In this document: in pieces, positions 20,657-29,300 of the stretch
Layout of the letters: each line of letters opens with the position of its first letter
Numbering within the stretch: position 1 is the stretch's first letter
Assembly (NCBI RefSeq): GCF_900115545.1
Contig: NZ_FOWV01000003.1
Location: forward strand, 1-64,000
Length of the DNA stretch: 64,000 nt
Source: Ralstonia sp. NFACC01
GTDB taxonomy: Bacteria; Pseudomonadota; Gammaproteobacteria; Burkholderiales; Burkholderiaceae
Direction: 5' to 3'
The notes under the pieces: generated by a model
The model's input: only the letters and a program-made list of their open reading frames with translations
Told to the model about the DNA's origin: nothing
Databases searched by the model: none
Program-made: the position numbers and the translations under genes

Positions 20657-21121
20657 ATGCCCGTCACGATCGACCAGCCTCTTCCCGATTTCTCCGCACC
20701 GGCCACCAACGGCATCACGTTCTCGCCGGCATCGCAGCGCGGCAAGATCGTCGTGCTGTATTTCTATCCGAAGGACAACACGCCCGGCTGCACCACCGAG
20801 GCGATGAACTTCCGCGACCAATACGACGCCTTTGAGGCCGCCGGCGCCGTGGTGTTCGGCATCTCGCGCGACAGCCTGAAATCGCACGAAAACTTCAAGG
20901 CGAAACTGGAGATGCCGTTCGAGCTGATTTCCGACGCCGACGAAGCCGTCTGCAACATCTTTGACACCATCAAGATGAAGAAGATGTACGGCAAAGACGT
21001 GCGCGGTATCGAGCGCAGCACATTCCTGATCGACACCAAGGGCGTGTTGCGCAAGGAATGGCGGGGCGTGAAAGTGCCCAACCATGTGGATGACGTGCTG
21101 GCCGCGGTGCGCGCGCTGTAA
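20657..21121 (+). CDS. bcp: Thioredoxin-dependent thiol peroxidase (Bcp/PrxQ)
   Basis: Bcp reduces hydrogen and organic peroxides in the cytoplasm. The 154-residue protein has the peroxiredoxin signature NTPGCT with peroxidatic C45. In classical Bcp the resolving cysteine is five residues later (C50). Here that residue is M50, so the enzyme is either 1-Cys or uses a different cysteine, for example the one in the AVCNIF segment. It follows arnD by 96 bp and may share its transcript. Confidence 0.93.
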   Translation: MPVTIDQPLPDFSAPATNGITFSPASQRGKIVVLYFYPKDNTPGCTTEAMNFRDQYDAFEAAGAVVFGISRDSLKSHENFKAKLEMPFELISDADEAVCNIFDTIKMKKMYGKDVRGIERSTFLIDTKGVLRKEWRGVKVPNHVDDVLAAVRAL

Positions 21122-21244
21122 CAGCCCATAGGGCCAAGCTGTCTGAAAAGCGCCCTCCAGGCACCCTGGGGGTTTGCCTTTTCGTCAATTTCGCATCGTC
21201 CTTCGTGTCCAGTTTGCGCCGCACCACACGTCACATGTGACCGA

Positions 21245-21273
21245 TTGCAAATCACAAAAGCTTCCGATACAGT
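21245..21273 (+). promoter_or_regulatory. Candidate promoter for an intergenic transcript
   Basis: TTGCAA at 21245-21250 and TACAGT at 21268-21273 are separated by 17 bp. A perfect inverted repeat, TTCCGA (21262-21267) and TCGGAA (21273-21278), straddles the -10, so it could be an operator or an RNA hairpin. The promoter points toward the structured segment described next, not toward a convincing ORF. Confidence 0.4.
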
Positions 21274-21279
21274 CGGAAC

Positions 21280-21460
21280 CGATGAGTACGAAACCCGGAT
21301 GCCATTCCGATAGCCCACGACGGTACCGGCGGCCAAGTTGGCCTGATACCGCTTCTGCGTTTTTCCCGGCAAGCAGGCCGGGCAGAACGTCCGAATCGTG
21401 CAGCTTGTCGTGGCGTTCACCTAGGCCGCCCCACCTCTCGCAGGTCATGGCGGCTTTTTT
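21280..21460 (+). ncRNA. Candidate structured small RNA between bcp and the PhoH gene
   Basis: This non-coding stretch of about 180 nt carries consecutive hairpins. CGGTA/TACCG (21321-21325 with 21347-21351) encloses GGCCAAGTTGGCC. CCCGGC/GCCGGG pairs at 21365-21370 with 21377-21382, and GAACG/CGTTC at 21385-21389 with 21414-21418. It ends in a strong intrinsic terminator. A promoter-like sequence sits at its 5' end. The remaining 130 bp to the PhoH start contain nothing recognisable. It could also be a long leader with an attenuator for the PhoH gene. I do not recognise an Rfam family. Confidence 0.42.
21425..21460 (+). terminator. Strong intrinsic terminator in the bcp-PhoH intergenic region
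   Basis: GCCGCC (21425-21430) pairs with GGCGGC (21449-21454), with inner ACCT/AGGT pairing (21433-21436 with 21442-21445), and is followed by T6. It lies 300 bp after bcp and 128 bp before the PhoH-family start. It therefore probably closes an independent transcript or acts as an attenuator. Confidence 0.8.
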
Positions 21461-21588
21461 GTGGCCGTCGTCCGCACATCAGACGCCGCGACGTGCCCAT
21501 CCGTTTTCCCGCGTTTTCCGCCAGCACCGCCTCGCCATATGCGCGGACGGTGTTTCGTCGTTGTTCCAGCCAGAGAGGTAATCGAAGC

Positions 21589-23316
21589 ATGCCGCTGCCG
21601 ACCATGCCCACCCAGCCAGCCCAATTGCTTGACCCGGCTGAATTCAAGCCTTTCGGCAAAGCCGGAAAGCCGAAGGCGGGTCAGGAACCTCGAAAACCGG
21701 TGCCAGCGCTCGAGCGCGAGGCGCTGTCAGAAACCGGCCGTGCGCAACCCAAACGCAATGCAGCCAGCACGGCCCGCGCCCGCTCGGGCGAAGCGTCCCC
21801 CATGGCGAAAGAGACTTCACGCGAACACGCCGGCATCCTCGCCAAGGCCGTCGACAAGGTAAGCGCGACCGGCAAATCGACCGAAACCGCTGCCCGCCGG
21901 CGCGACCGCCGCGATGAAGGCCCCGCCAAGCTGTTCGTGCTTGACACCAACGTCCTGATGCACGATCCGACATCGCTCTTCCGTTTTGAAGAGCACGACG
22001 TCTATCTGCCGATGATGACGTTGGAAGAGCTGGACAACCACAAGAAGGGCATGAGCGAAGTTGCGCGCAATGCCCGCACGGTCAGCCGCACGCTCGACCA
22101 GCTCGTGGCTGGCACCGATGGTGTCATGGACGACGGCCTTCCTCTGGCCAAGCTCGGCAACCGCGATGCGCAGGGACGCCTGTTCTTCCAGACGCGTCTG
22201 AACGACATCAAGCTGCCCGATGGCCTGCCGCAGGGCAAAGCGGACAACCAGATCCTTGGTGTGGTGGCCGCATTGCAACAGCAACGTCCGGACCGATCAG
22301 TCGTGCTGGTGTCCAAAGACATCAACATGCGGATCAAGGCACGCGCCCTCGGCCTGCCGGCGGAGGACTACTTCAACGATCGCGTGCTGGAAGACACCGA
22401 CCTGCTCTACAGCGGCATCATGGCGCTGCCGACAGACTTCTGGCAGAAGCACGGCAAGAACATCGAGAGCTGGCAGGACCCGAAGACGGGCACGACGTTC
22501 TACCGCTTGTCCGGGCCGCTGGTGCCGTCGTTCCTGGTCAACCAGTTTGTTTTCCTGGAGCCGAATGACGGCAGCCTGCCGCTGTATGCACAGGTCAAGG
22601 AGCTGAACGGCAAAACCGCCGTGCTGCAAACGCTCAAGGACTACACGCACCAGAAAAACAACGTCTGGGGCGTGACCGCGCGCAACCGCGAGCAGAACTT
22701 CGCGTTGAACCTGCTGATGCATCCGGAAGTCGACTTCGTTTCGCTGCTGGGCCAAGCCGGCACGGGCAAGACGCTGCTGGCACTCGCGGCAGGCCTCGAG
22801 CAAGTGCTGGATCAGAAGCTCTACAACGAGATCATCATCACGCGCGCCACGGTGCCCGTGGGTGAAGACATCGGCTTCCTGCCCGGCACGGAAGAAGAGA
22901 AAATGCAGCCGTGGATGGGTGCCTTCGACGACAACCTCGAAGTCCTGCAAAAATCCGACGACAACGCCGGCGAATGGGGCCGCGCTGCCACGCAGGAGCT
23001 GATCCGCTCGCGCATCAAGGTCAAGAGCATGAACTTCATGCGCGGCCGCACCTTCGTCAACAAGTTCCTGATCATCGACGAGGCGCAAAACCTGACACCC
23101 AAGCAGATGAAGACGCTCGTCACGCGCGCAGGCCCCGGCACCAAGATCGTCTGCCTGGGGAACATCGCGCAGATCGACACGCCGTATCTGACGGAAGGTT
23201 CGTCGGGCCTGACTTATGTAGTGGATCGCTTCAAGGGATGGAGCCACAGCGGGCATATCACGTTGGCGCGCGGCGAGCGCTCGCGACTCGCGGATCACGC
23301 CTCTGACGTGCTGTAA
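21589..23316 (+). CDS. PIN domain-PhoH family ATPase/RNase
   Basis: The 575-residue protein joins an N-terminal PIN nuclease domain (DTNVLMHD at 119-126 holds acidic metal ligands) to a C-terminal PhoH P-loop domain (Walker A GQAGTGKT near 388-395, IIDEAQN near 498). The architecture matches the PhoH2/YlaK group, proposed to be RNA helicase-RNases. The first 110 residues are low-complexity, rich in A/K/R/P/E. The ATG at 21589 has an AGAGAGG site 10 nt upstream; M72 is an alternative start. A strong terminator follows the gene. Confidence 0.92.
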   Translation: MPLPTMPTQPAQLLDPAEFKPFGKAGKPKAGQEPRKPVPALEREALSETGRAQPKRNAASTARARSGEASPMAKETSREHAGILAKAVDKVSATGKSTETAARRRDRRDEGPAKLFVLDTNVLMHDPTSLFRFEEHDVYLPMMTLEELDNHKKGMSEVARNARTVSRTLDQLVAGTDGVMDDGLPLAKLGNRDAQGRLFFQTRLNDIKLPDGLPQGKADNQILGVVAALQQQRPDRSVVLVSKDINMRIKARALGLPAEDYFNDRVLEDTDLLYSGIMALPTDFWQKHGKNIESWQDPKTGTTFYRLSGPLVPSFLVNQFVFLEPNDGSLPLYAQVKELNGKTAVLQTLKDYTHQKNNVWGVTARNREQNFALNLLMHPEVDFVSLLGQAGTGKTLLALAAGLEQVLDQKLYNEIIITRATVPVGEDIGFLPGTEEEKMQPWMGAFDDNLEVLQKSDDNAGEWGRAATQELIRSRIKVKSMNFMRGRTFVNKFLIIDEAQNLTPKQMKTLVTRAGPGTKIVCLGNIAQIDTPYLTEGSSGLTYVVDRFKGWSHSGHITLARGERSRLADHASDVL

Positions 23317-23363
23317 AAATCACGCGACAACAAATTTGTCTGCCGCAAATCGTTGTGCCATCA

Positions 23364-23391
23364 GGCCACGCAATCGCGTGGCCTTTTTTTT
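23364..23391 (+). terminator. Intrinsic terminator after the PIN-PhoH gene
   Basis: GGCCACGC (23364-23371) pairs perfectly with GCGTGGCC (23376-23383) over an AATC loop and runs into T8. It is about 50 bp past the PhoH stop and upstream of the next gene's ribosome site. Confidence 0.9.
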
Positions 23392-23434
23392 GCTGCAGAT
23401 CGGGCACCTCTCTTTTTCCCGATGGAGGCCAATG

Positions 23435-23860
23435 ATGCCCATGCAGCAAAACCTGCAGACCCGATCGCGCTTGACCCTGACGTCGGCCGCGCTGGCGATG
23501 ATGCTGTCCGCCGGCGCCTCCATTGCGCTCGCCGACGACCTCACGCCAAAGACCGCCGGCCAGATCAGCTACGTCTGCGGCGGCGTTGCACAGGACGAGC
23601 AGCAGGCGCTGAACAGCGAGGCGCGCAACTACAACCTGTCTCTGCTGTTCACGCAAGGCGCACGCGGCGAGTATCTCGCCGACGTCGACGTGCAGCTCAC
23701 GCGACACGGCAAGGAGGTGGCAAGCTTTCGCGCCGATGGCCCACGCTGCCTGATCAAGGCCCCGCCGGCCAGCTATAACGTCATCGCCACGTACCAGGGC
23801 GCCACCAAGCGCGCAACGGTGCAGACCGGCAGCACGCGCAGCGTCCAGCTACGCTGGTAA
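23435..23860 (+). CDS. Small exported protein with carboxypeptidase-regulatory-like fold (hypothetical)
   Basis: The 141-residue product begins with a clear signal peptide (basic start, hydrophobic core SAALAMMLSAGASIALA, likely cleavage before DD). The mature part of about 110 residues is rich in beta-forming residues and resembles bacterial carboxypeptidase-regulatory-like domains. C52 and C99 of the precursor could form a disulfide. The ATG at 23435 is 6 nt from GGAGG and is preferred over an adjacent ATG at 23432. No function is assigned. It is flanked by terminator-bounded genes and seems monocistronic. Confidence 0.75.
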   Translation: MPMQQNLQTRSRLTLTSAALAMMLSAGASIALADDLTPKTAGQISYVCGGVAQDEQQALNSEARNYNLSLLFTQGARGEYLADVDVQLTRHGKEVASFRADGPRCLIKAPPASYNVIATYQGATKRATVQTGSTRSVQLRW

Positions 23861-24001
23861 AACTGCCCGCAAAACGCGACGCCATCGGGGCAAAATCCGC
23901 AGACCCGCACCCCGCTTGGCGTTGCGCCTCGCCAACACGCTGTTTGGCTTTCTGACGCGGCGCGCATAGCATGCTCGCTATCCAGACTCTCCTGATGGCG
24001 C

Positions 24002-24751
24002 ATGCTGACGCGGTACAGCTCTTCCTTTGGCAATACCCGAGTAGCAGGCACCGCTCTGCTTGCGCTGGTCTGCCTGCTGTCCGCCTGCTCGTCAACGCCT
24101 ACCCGCTCCACCGCCTCGCGCGACGCGGGCCTGCGCACACGCGGCGCCCCGATCCACGACCCCAGCGCCGGTCTGGAAGAAATCTCCATTGAGGCGATGG
24201 CGCTGGTCGGCACCCCCTACCGCTACGGCGGCAATACACCCGACAGCGGCTTCGATTGCAGTGGGCTCGTGCGCTACGTCGTGCAGCGCGCTGCTTCTGT
24301 GAATCTGCCACGGACCGCCGCCGAAATGGGCCGCCGCGGCACGTTATTGGATCGCCGCGACGTCGCGTCGGGCGACCTCGTCTTCTTCAACACGACCGGC
24401 CAGCCGAACTCGCACGTCGGCATCTATGTGGGCCAGAACCGGTTTGTCCATGCACCAGCCACGGGTGGCACCGTGCGCCTGGAAGACATGACCAAGTCTT
24501 ACTGGGCAAGCCGCTACATGGGCGCGCGCCGCGTCGTGGCCGTAAGCAACCTGCCGGATGCACCAGCACCGATCGTCGCACCGATGGTTCCGGCACCCGT
24601 CAGCCCCCCCCGTCCGATCGATGATGATCTCCTGGGTACCCTCGCCCGCGCACGCGATGCTCAAACCGACAACCTGATGTCGACGCGCGGGCCCGCCGCT
24701 GCGACGGCTCCTGCGGACGATGACCCCATCGCGCGCTTCGCAACGCAATAA
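24002..24751 (+). CDS. NlpC/P60 family lipoprotein (probable peptidoglycan endopeptidase)
   Basis: NlpC/P60 enzymes cleave gamma-D-Glu-diaminopimelate links in stem peptides. The 249-residue precursor has a hydrophobic leader ending in the lipobox LSAC, so C29 would be lipidated. The catalytic domain follows at about 60-175, with C86 (FDCSGL), H138 (NSHVGIY) and H150 (FVHAP). The C-terminal 70 residues are Pro/Ala-rich and disordered-looking. The ATG lies in the hydrophobic leader frame and no shorter start keeps the signal. A strong terminator follows. Confidence 0.9.
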   Translation: MLTRYSSSFGNTRVAGTALLALVCLLSACSSTPTRSTASRDAGLRTRGAPIHDPSAGLEEISIEAMALVGTPYRYGGNTPDSGFDCSGLVRYVVQRAASVNLPRTAAEMGRRGTLLDRRDVASGDLVFFNTTGQPNSHVGIYVGQNRFVHAPATGGTVRLEDMTKSYWASRYMGARRVVAVSNLPDAPAPIVAPMVPAPVSPPRPIDDDLLGTLARARDAQTDNLMSTRGPAAATAPADDDPIARFATQ

Positions 24752-24775
24752 CTAACGCGGCGCTCACCCAATGCA

Positions 24776-24810
24776 AAACGCCCACCGATTTGGTGGGCGT
24801 TTCGTTTTTT
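24776..24810 (+). terminator. Terminator between the convergent NlpC/P60 and pit genes
   Basis: AAACGCCCACC (24776-24786) pairs with GGTGGGCGTTT (24792-24802), followed by CGTTTTTTT on the plus strand. On the minus strand a weaker GTTTTGC follows, so it may also serve pit. Confidence 0.85.
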
Positions 24811-24832
24811 TCGATGTCGACCTGCGGTCGGC

Positions 24833-25843
24833 TTACAGCACGTGTCGGCCGATCCACCAGGCAATTGCCGCCATGAACGCGGATGCGGGAATCGTCAAAA
24901 CCCATGCCCAGACGATGTTGCCGGCCACACCCCAGCGCACAGCGGAAGCCTTCTGCGCAGATCCCACGCCGACGATGGCGCCGGTGATGGTATGCGTCGT
25001 CGACACTGGCACACCCAACGCCGATGCCAAGAACAGCGTCATGGCGCCACCGGTTTCAGCGCAGAAACCGCCGACCGGTTTGAGCTTGGTGATCTTCTGA
25101 CCCATCGTCCGCACGATCCGCCAGCCGCCCAGCAGCGTACCGAGACCGATCGCCACATAGCAGCACACGATGACCCAGATCGGCGGTTCAGTTGCAGTGG
25201 CCGATGCGTAGCCGCCCGCAATCAGCAGCATCCAGATGATGCCGATGGTCTTCTGGGCATCGTTGCCGCCATGGCCCAAGCTGTACAGGGAGGCCGAGAG
25301 CAACTGCAAGCGCCGGAACCATCGGTCCACCTTGGATGGCGGCGTTCGGAAGAACAGCCAGGACACCGCCACCATCAGCAGCGAGCCGAGGATAAAACCC
25401 AGCAACGGCGAAATCAGGATGAACGCCACCGTCTTGAGCAAGCCACCGGCCACCAGCGAGCCCGTGCCCGACTTGGCCACAGCCGCGCCCACCAGGCCAC
25501 CGATCAGCGCGTGCGACGAGCTGGACGGAATGCCGTAGTACCACGTGATGATGTTCCACGCGATAGCGCCGACCAACGCCCCAAAGATGACGTAATGATC
25601 AACGATGGACGGATCAATTGTGTCGCGCCCCACCGTGGTTGCCACCTTGAGGTGGAAGATGAAAATGGCGATCACGTTGCAGGCTGCGGCCATCGCCACC
25701 GCCTGCTGCGGCTTGAGCACGCCGGTCGACACCACCGTCGCAATGGAGTTAGCCGCGTCGTGGAAGCCATTCATGAAGTCGAACACGATGGCCAGCGCCA
25801 CCAGCAGAACGACCACCCAGAGACTGATCTGAAGCGTATGCAT
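24833..25843 (-). CDS. pit: Low-affinity inorganic phosphate transporter Pit
   Basis: Pit proteins import metal-phosphate complexes driven by protons. The 336-residue protein has about ten hydrophobic helices and the two inverted PiT signatures: GFHDAANSIATVVSTG near residue 26 and GGNDAQKTIGI near residue 195. It starts 15 bp after the upstream DUF47 gene, an arrangement typical of Pit with its PhoU-like accessory partner. Confidence 0.95.
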   Translation of the reverse strand: MHTLQISLWVVVLLVALAIVFDFMNGFHDAANSIATVVSTGVLKPQQAVAMAAACNVIAIFIFHLKVATTVGRDTIDPSIVDHYVIFGALVGAIAWNIITWYYGIPSSSSHALIGGLVGAAVAKSGTGSLVAGGLLKTVAFILISPLLGFILGSLLMVAVSWLFFRTPPSKVDRWFRRLQLLSASLYSLGHGGNDAQKTIGIIWMLLIAGGYASATATEPPIWVIVCCYVAIGLGTLLGGWRIVRTMGQKITKLKPVGGFCAETGGAMTLFLASALGVPVSTTHTITGAIVGVGSAQKASAVRWGVAGNIVWAWVLTIPASAFMAAIAWWIGRHVL

Positions 25844-25858
25844 GAGGGCGTCGTCTCG

Positions 25859-26485
25859 TCAGGCGTTTTCGAGCACGATGCCTTCGATGATGTTGGCAAC
25901 ATCCTCGCAACGGTCTGTGACGCTCTCCAGTTGCTCGTAAATCGCCTTCAGCTTGATCAGCAGCTTGATGTCGTTTTCGGTGCGGAACAGCTTGGCCATG
26001 GCGGCACGCATCACGCGATCGGCCTCTGACTCCAGACGGTCGATTTCCTGGGCGATGGTGAGGATCTGACGGCCGTTGTTCATGTCACTGAGCAGCGCCA
26101 CGGCCTTGCGGACTTCCTCGCAGCAAGCCACGCAGATCATGGCGAGCTGGCGCGATTCGTCCGTCAGGTTGGTCACGTCATACAACGAGATGGTGAGCGA
26201 CACGTCTTCCATCAGGTCGAGGATGTCGTCCATCGTCGTGATCAGCTTGTGGATCTCGTCGCGGTCGAGCGGCGTGATGAAGGTCTTGTGCAGCAACTCG
26301 ATCGTGTCATGCGTGATGCGATCGGCCTTCTTTTCAAAGTTCTGCACATTGCGTGCATGCATTTCGGCATTGGGCAAGTCATTGACCAGCTCCTTGAGTG
26401 CATGGGCCGCCTTGACGGCGCACTCGGCGTGCTGGTTGAAGTACTCAAAAAACTTGCCTTCGGTGGGCATGAAGCGACCGAACAT
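25859..26485 (-). CDS. DUF47 family PhoU-like protein (Pit accessory protein)
   Basis: The 208-residue helical protein belongs to the DUF47/YkaA group that is distantly related to PhoU and usually encoded with Pit transporters. Acidic EKKADRIT and DRLESEADRVM stretches match the E-x3-D metal-binding helices of PhoU folds. The ATG at 26485 (MFGRFMPTE) agrees with the family start, while the frame upstream is low-complexity. It is the first gene of the DUF47-pit pair and probably modulates transport, by inference from context. Confidence 0.92.
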   Translation of the reverse strand: MFGRFMPTEGKFFEYFNQHAECAVKAAHALKELVNDLPNAEMHARNVQNFEKKADRITHDTIELLHKTFITPLDRDEIHKLITTMDDILDLMEDVSLTISLYDVTNLTDESRQLAMICVACCEEVRKAVALLSDMNNGRQILTIAQEIDRLESEADRVMRAAMAKLFRTENDIKLLIKLKAIYEQLESVTDRCEDVANIIEGIVLENA

Positions 26486-26521
26486 GATGATCCTTGGGAA
26501 CGGAAAAAAGCAGGAGTCGTA

Positions 26522-26555
26522 AAAACAACGCCGGACGGGATCACCGCCGGCGCTG
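26522..26555 (-). terminator. Intrinsic terminator of dnaB
   Basis: On the minus strand AGCGCCGG...CCGGCGTT forms a stem, with one G-T wobble and an extra CGG/CCG pairing in the loop, followed by GTTTTTAC. It lies about 80 bp after the dnaB stop and just before the DUF47 start. Confidence 0.7.
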
Positions 26556-26634
26556 TCATTAAAACGCAATATTTTACCGGAACCGGCCTCGCGAAATACG
26601 TGGCACGTTGTGGCGGGCCGACACGAATTACAGG

Positions 26635-28023
26635 TTACGTATCGTTGTCAAAGAACGCATTGCCCCCGGTGAAGTTATCGAACTTCGTGTATTCCCCCAG
26701 GAACGTGAGACGAACGGTACCAATTGGGCCGTTACGCTGCTTACCGATAATGATTTCTGCCGTACCTTTGTCCGGAGAATCGGGGTTGTAGACCTGGTCC
26801 CGATAGATGAACAAGATCACGTCGGCATCCTGTTCGATAGCGCCGGATTCACGCAAATCCGACATCACAGGGCGCTTGTTCGGGCGCTGTTCCAGGCTTC
26901 GGTTCAACTGCGACAGCGCGATCACCGGGCAGTTGAGCTCCTTCGCCAGACCTTTCAGCGAACGCGAGATTTCCGAAATTTCGGTCGCACGGTTCTCGCC
27001 ACCACCCGAGCCGGACATCAGTTGCAGGTAATCGATGACGATCAGGCCGAGCTGCCCGCACTGCCGTGCTAGCCGCCGCGAGCGCGCACGCAATTCCATC
27101 GGGTTCAACGCGGGCGTCTCGTCAATGAAGAGCTGCGCGTCGTTCATCTTCTGGATGGCATGCGTCAGGCGCGGCCAATCCTCGTCGAGCAAGCGGCCGG
27201 TACGCAGCCGGTGCTGATCCAATCGCCCGACCGAACCCAGCATACGCATGGCGAGCTGCGTGCCCGCCATTTCCATCGAGAACACGGCCACCGGCAGGCC
27301 TTGCTCCACCGCAACGTGTTCGCCGATGTTCAGCGAGAACGCCGTCTTACCCATCGATGGGCGACCGGCCACGATGATCAGATCGCCGCCTTGCATACCG
27401 CTGGTCATGCGGTCGAGGTCGACGAAGCCCGTCGGCACGCCGGTAATGTCGCTCTGGTTATCGCGGTGGTACAGCTCGTCAATGCGCTCGACCACTTGCG
27501 TCAGCAGCGGCTGGATTTCCAGAAAGCCCTTCTGCCCGCGCGAACCTTCTTCGGCAATCGCGAACACCTTGGATTCGGCCTCGTCCAGCAACTGGCGCAC
27601 GTCGCGCCCCTGCGGGTTGAAGGCTCCGGCGGAAATCTCGTCGGCGATCGTCACAAGTTGGCGCAGCACGCCGCGGTCACGGACGATTTCCGCATAGCGA
27701 CGGATGTTGGCAGCACTCGGCGTGTTCTGCGCCAGCGCATTCAGGTAGGCCAGGCCGCCCACCTCTTCCGCCTTGCCAGCGGCCTGCAACTGCTCGTACA
27801 CCGTGATCACGTCAGCCGGCTTGGCCTGCGAGATCAGCTTGCCGATGTTGTGGAAGATCAGCCGGTGGTCGTAGCGGTAGAAATCGTGCTCATTGATGAA
27901 ATCGGCAATGCGATCCCAAGCGGCGTTATCCAGCAACAACCCGCCAAGCACCGACTGTTCGGCCTCGATGGAATGCGGGGGCACCTTGAGGGAATCGAGC
28001 TGGGGATCGGAGGGCGCGTTCAT
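26635..28023 (-). CDS. dnaB: Replicative DNA helicase DnaB
   Basis: DnaB is the hexameric 5'-3' helicase that unwinds the replication fork. The 462-residue protein has the N-terminal primase-interacting domain (PHSIEAEQSVLGG near the start) and a RecA-like motor with Walker A GRPSMGKT at 220-227 and the LIVIDYLQLM Walker B region. The ATG at 28023 (MNAPSDPQ) is taken; the longer frame to 28074 lacks family support. It is downstream of the rpsF-priB-rpsR-rplI operon but separated by a terminator. Confidence 0.98.
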   Translation of the reverse strand: MNAPSDPQLDSLKVPPHSIEAEQSVLGGLLLDNAAWDRIADFINEHDFYRYDHRLIFHNIGKLISQAKPADVITVYEQLQAAGKAEEVGGLAYLNALAQNTPSAANIRRYAEIVRDRGVLRQLVTIADEISAGAFNPQGRDVRQLLDEAESKVFAIAEEGSRGQKGFLEIQPLLTQVVERIDELYHRDNQSDITGVPTGFVDLDRMTSGMQGGDLIIVAGRPSMGKTAFSLNIGEHVAVEQGLPVAVFSMEMAGTQLAMRMLGSVGRLDQHRLRTGRLLDEDWPRLTHAIQKMNDAQLFIDETPALNPMELRARSRRLARQCGQLGLIVIDYLQLMSGSGGGENRATEISEISRSLKGLAKELNCPVIALSQLNRSLEQRPNKRPVMSDLRESGAIEQDADVILFIYRDQVYNPDSPDKGTAEIIIGKQRNGPIGTVRLTFLGEYTKFDNFTGGNAFFDNDT

Positions 28024-28082
28024 GGCGGGATTATAGCGGCGCTGCTCGGTCTTCAATCTGGACCCCTGATACAAAGGACAAC

Positions 28083-28113
28083 AAAAAAGGCAGAGACTTT
28101 CGTCCCTGCCTTC
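28083..28113 (-). terminator. Intrinsic terminator of the rpsF-rplI operon
   Basis: On the minus strand AAGGCAGGGAC pairs with GTCTCTGCCTT over a GAAA tetraloop, followed by TTTTTTGTTG. It lies between the rplI stop and the dnaB start. Confidence 0.85.
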
Positions 28114-28164
28114 TTGACTCGCGTCGATCGGTGACCCGGGCGCCGCGAGGTGCTGCGCGCGTGC

Positions 28165-28617
28165 TTAGGCGGCGTCGCCCAGCACCGACACGTTCACGTC
28201 AACTGCCACGTCGGTGTGCAGCGAGACGACGACCGGGTGGTCGCCCACGATCTTCAGCGGACCGTTCGGCAGACGCACTTGCGCCTTCTCAACCTTGAAG
28301 CCTTGCGCAACCAGTGCGTCAGCGATGTCGTGGTTCGTGACGGAGCCGAACAGACGGCCATCCACACCAGCCTTTTGCGACAGTTGCAGCGTCAGACCGT
28401 TCAGCTTCTCGCCTTCGGCTTGCGCGGCAGCCAGCTTTTCAGCGGCCAGCTTTTCTAGCTCAGCGCGGCGGGCTTCGAATTCCTTGATGGCGGAATCCGT
28501 AGCGCGGCGGGCTTGCTTGTTCGGGATCAGGAAGTTACGTGCGTAACCATCCTTCACACGCACCACGTCGCCCAGGTTACCCAGGTTGACGACCTTCTCG
28601 AGCAGAATAATTTGCAT
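28165..28617 (-). CDS. rplI: 50S ribosomal protein L9
   Basis: L9 binds 23S rRNA at the base of the L1 stalk. The 150-residue protein has the classic [17 protein letters not shown] start, a long connecting helix around 45-75, and the C-terminal domain. It is the last gene of the rpsF-priB-rpsR-rplI operon, 24 bp after rpsR, with an AAGGAG site just upstream and an intrinsic terminator downstream. Confidence 0.99.
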   Translation of the reverse strand: MQIILLEKVVNLGNLGDVVRVKDGYARNFLIPNKQARRATDSAIKEFEARRAELEKLAAEKLAAAQAEGEKLNGLTLQLSQKAGVDGRLFGSVTNHDIADALVAQGFKVEKAQVRLPNGPLKIVGDHPVVVSLHTDVAVDVNVSVLGDAA

Positions 28618-28641
28618 TGTGAGTTCTCCTTATCCCGCTGA

Positions 28642-28929
28642 TTAGTGCTTGTGCTGATCGGTGTACGGCATCAGCGCGAGGAAACGTGCGCGCTTGATGG
28701 CCGTGTCCAGCTGGCGCTGATAGATCGCGCGCGTGCCGGTCAGGCGGGCCGGGGTGATCTTGCCGTTCTCGCCGATGAAGTCCTTGAGCGTGTCCAGATC
28801 CTTGTAGTCGATCTGTTCAACGCCGGCCACCGTGAAGCGGCAGAACTTCTTGCGCTTGAACAACGGGTTTTGCTGCTGGAAGCGCTTCTTGTTCTTCGCG
28901 TCGCGCTGCTTCTTGTTCATGAATGCCAT
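28642..28929 (-). CDS. rpsR: 30S ribosomal protein S18
   Basis: S18 pairs with S6 on the 16S rRNA platform. The 95-residue protein has the basic N-terminal tail, then [12 protein letters not shown], the [12 protein letters not shown] segment and [18 protein letters not shown]. The ATG at 28929 is 3 bp from the priB stop; the ATG at 28920 (MNKK) is a possible alternative. It belongs to the S6 operon. Confidence 0.98.
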   Translation of the reverse strand: MAFMNKKQRDAKNKKRFQQQNPLFKRKKFCRFTVAGVEQIDYKDLDTLKDFIGENGKITPARLTGTRAIYQRQLDTAIKRARFLALMPYTDQHKH

Positions 28930-28932
28930 GAT

Positions 28933-29259
28933 TCAATCCTTTACGAATACGTTACATCCGGAGATGTGAAAGACCAGTGCCTTACTGCTGCGGTGCTTGC
29001 GAGCCAGGAATCCTACGCAATCCAGGACAGTGCCCGGAGCGATGCGATCCAGAACGGAAGCCATCTTGCCGGCTGCCAGCGCTTCCATCGAAAACTCGAT
29101 CTGCCGCACTGTTTGCGCTTCGACCGCCTGCCCGCTGTATGCCAGAAGACAATTGACGATCGGTACGCCGGCTGGGGTGTATCGCATCACCTCGCGCTCG
29201 ACCAGAGTAGCGACGAGCTGCAGGCGATTGATAGCGTTATCCCCGTGGGTTTCGTTCAT
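28933..29259 (-). CDS. priB: Primosomal replication protein PriB
   Basis: PriB is a dimeric OB-fold single-strand DNA binding protein that bridges PriA and DnaT or DnaB in replication restart. The 108-residue product is an SSB-like OB fold (NRLQLVATLVEREVMRYTPAGVP at the start). Its place between rpsF and rpsR is the diagnostic gene order in beta- and gamma-proteobacteria. Spacing to rpsF is 41 bp. Confidence 0.95.
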   Translation of the reverse strand: MNETHGDNAINRLQLVATLVEREVMRYTPAGVPIVNCLLAYSGQAVEAQTVRQIEFSMEALAAGKMASVLDRIAPGTVLDCVGFLARKHRSSKALVFHISGCNVFVKD

Positions 29260-29300
29260 GCTGGTGATGCGCGGTCAGGCTTGCGCAGCACCGCGCGGCA

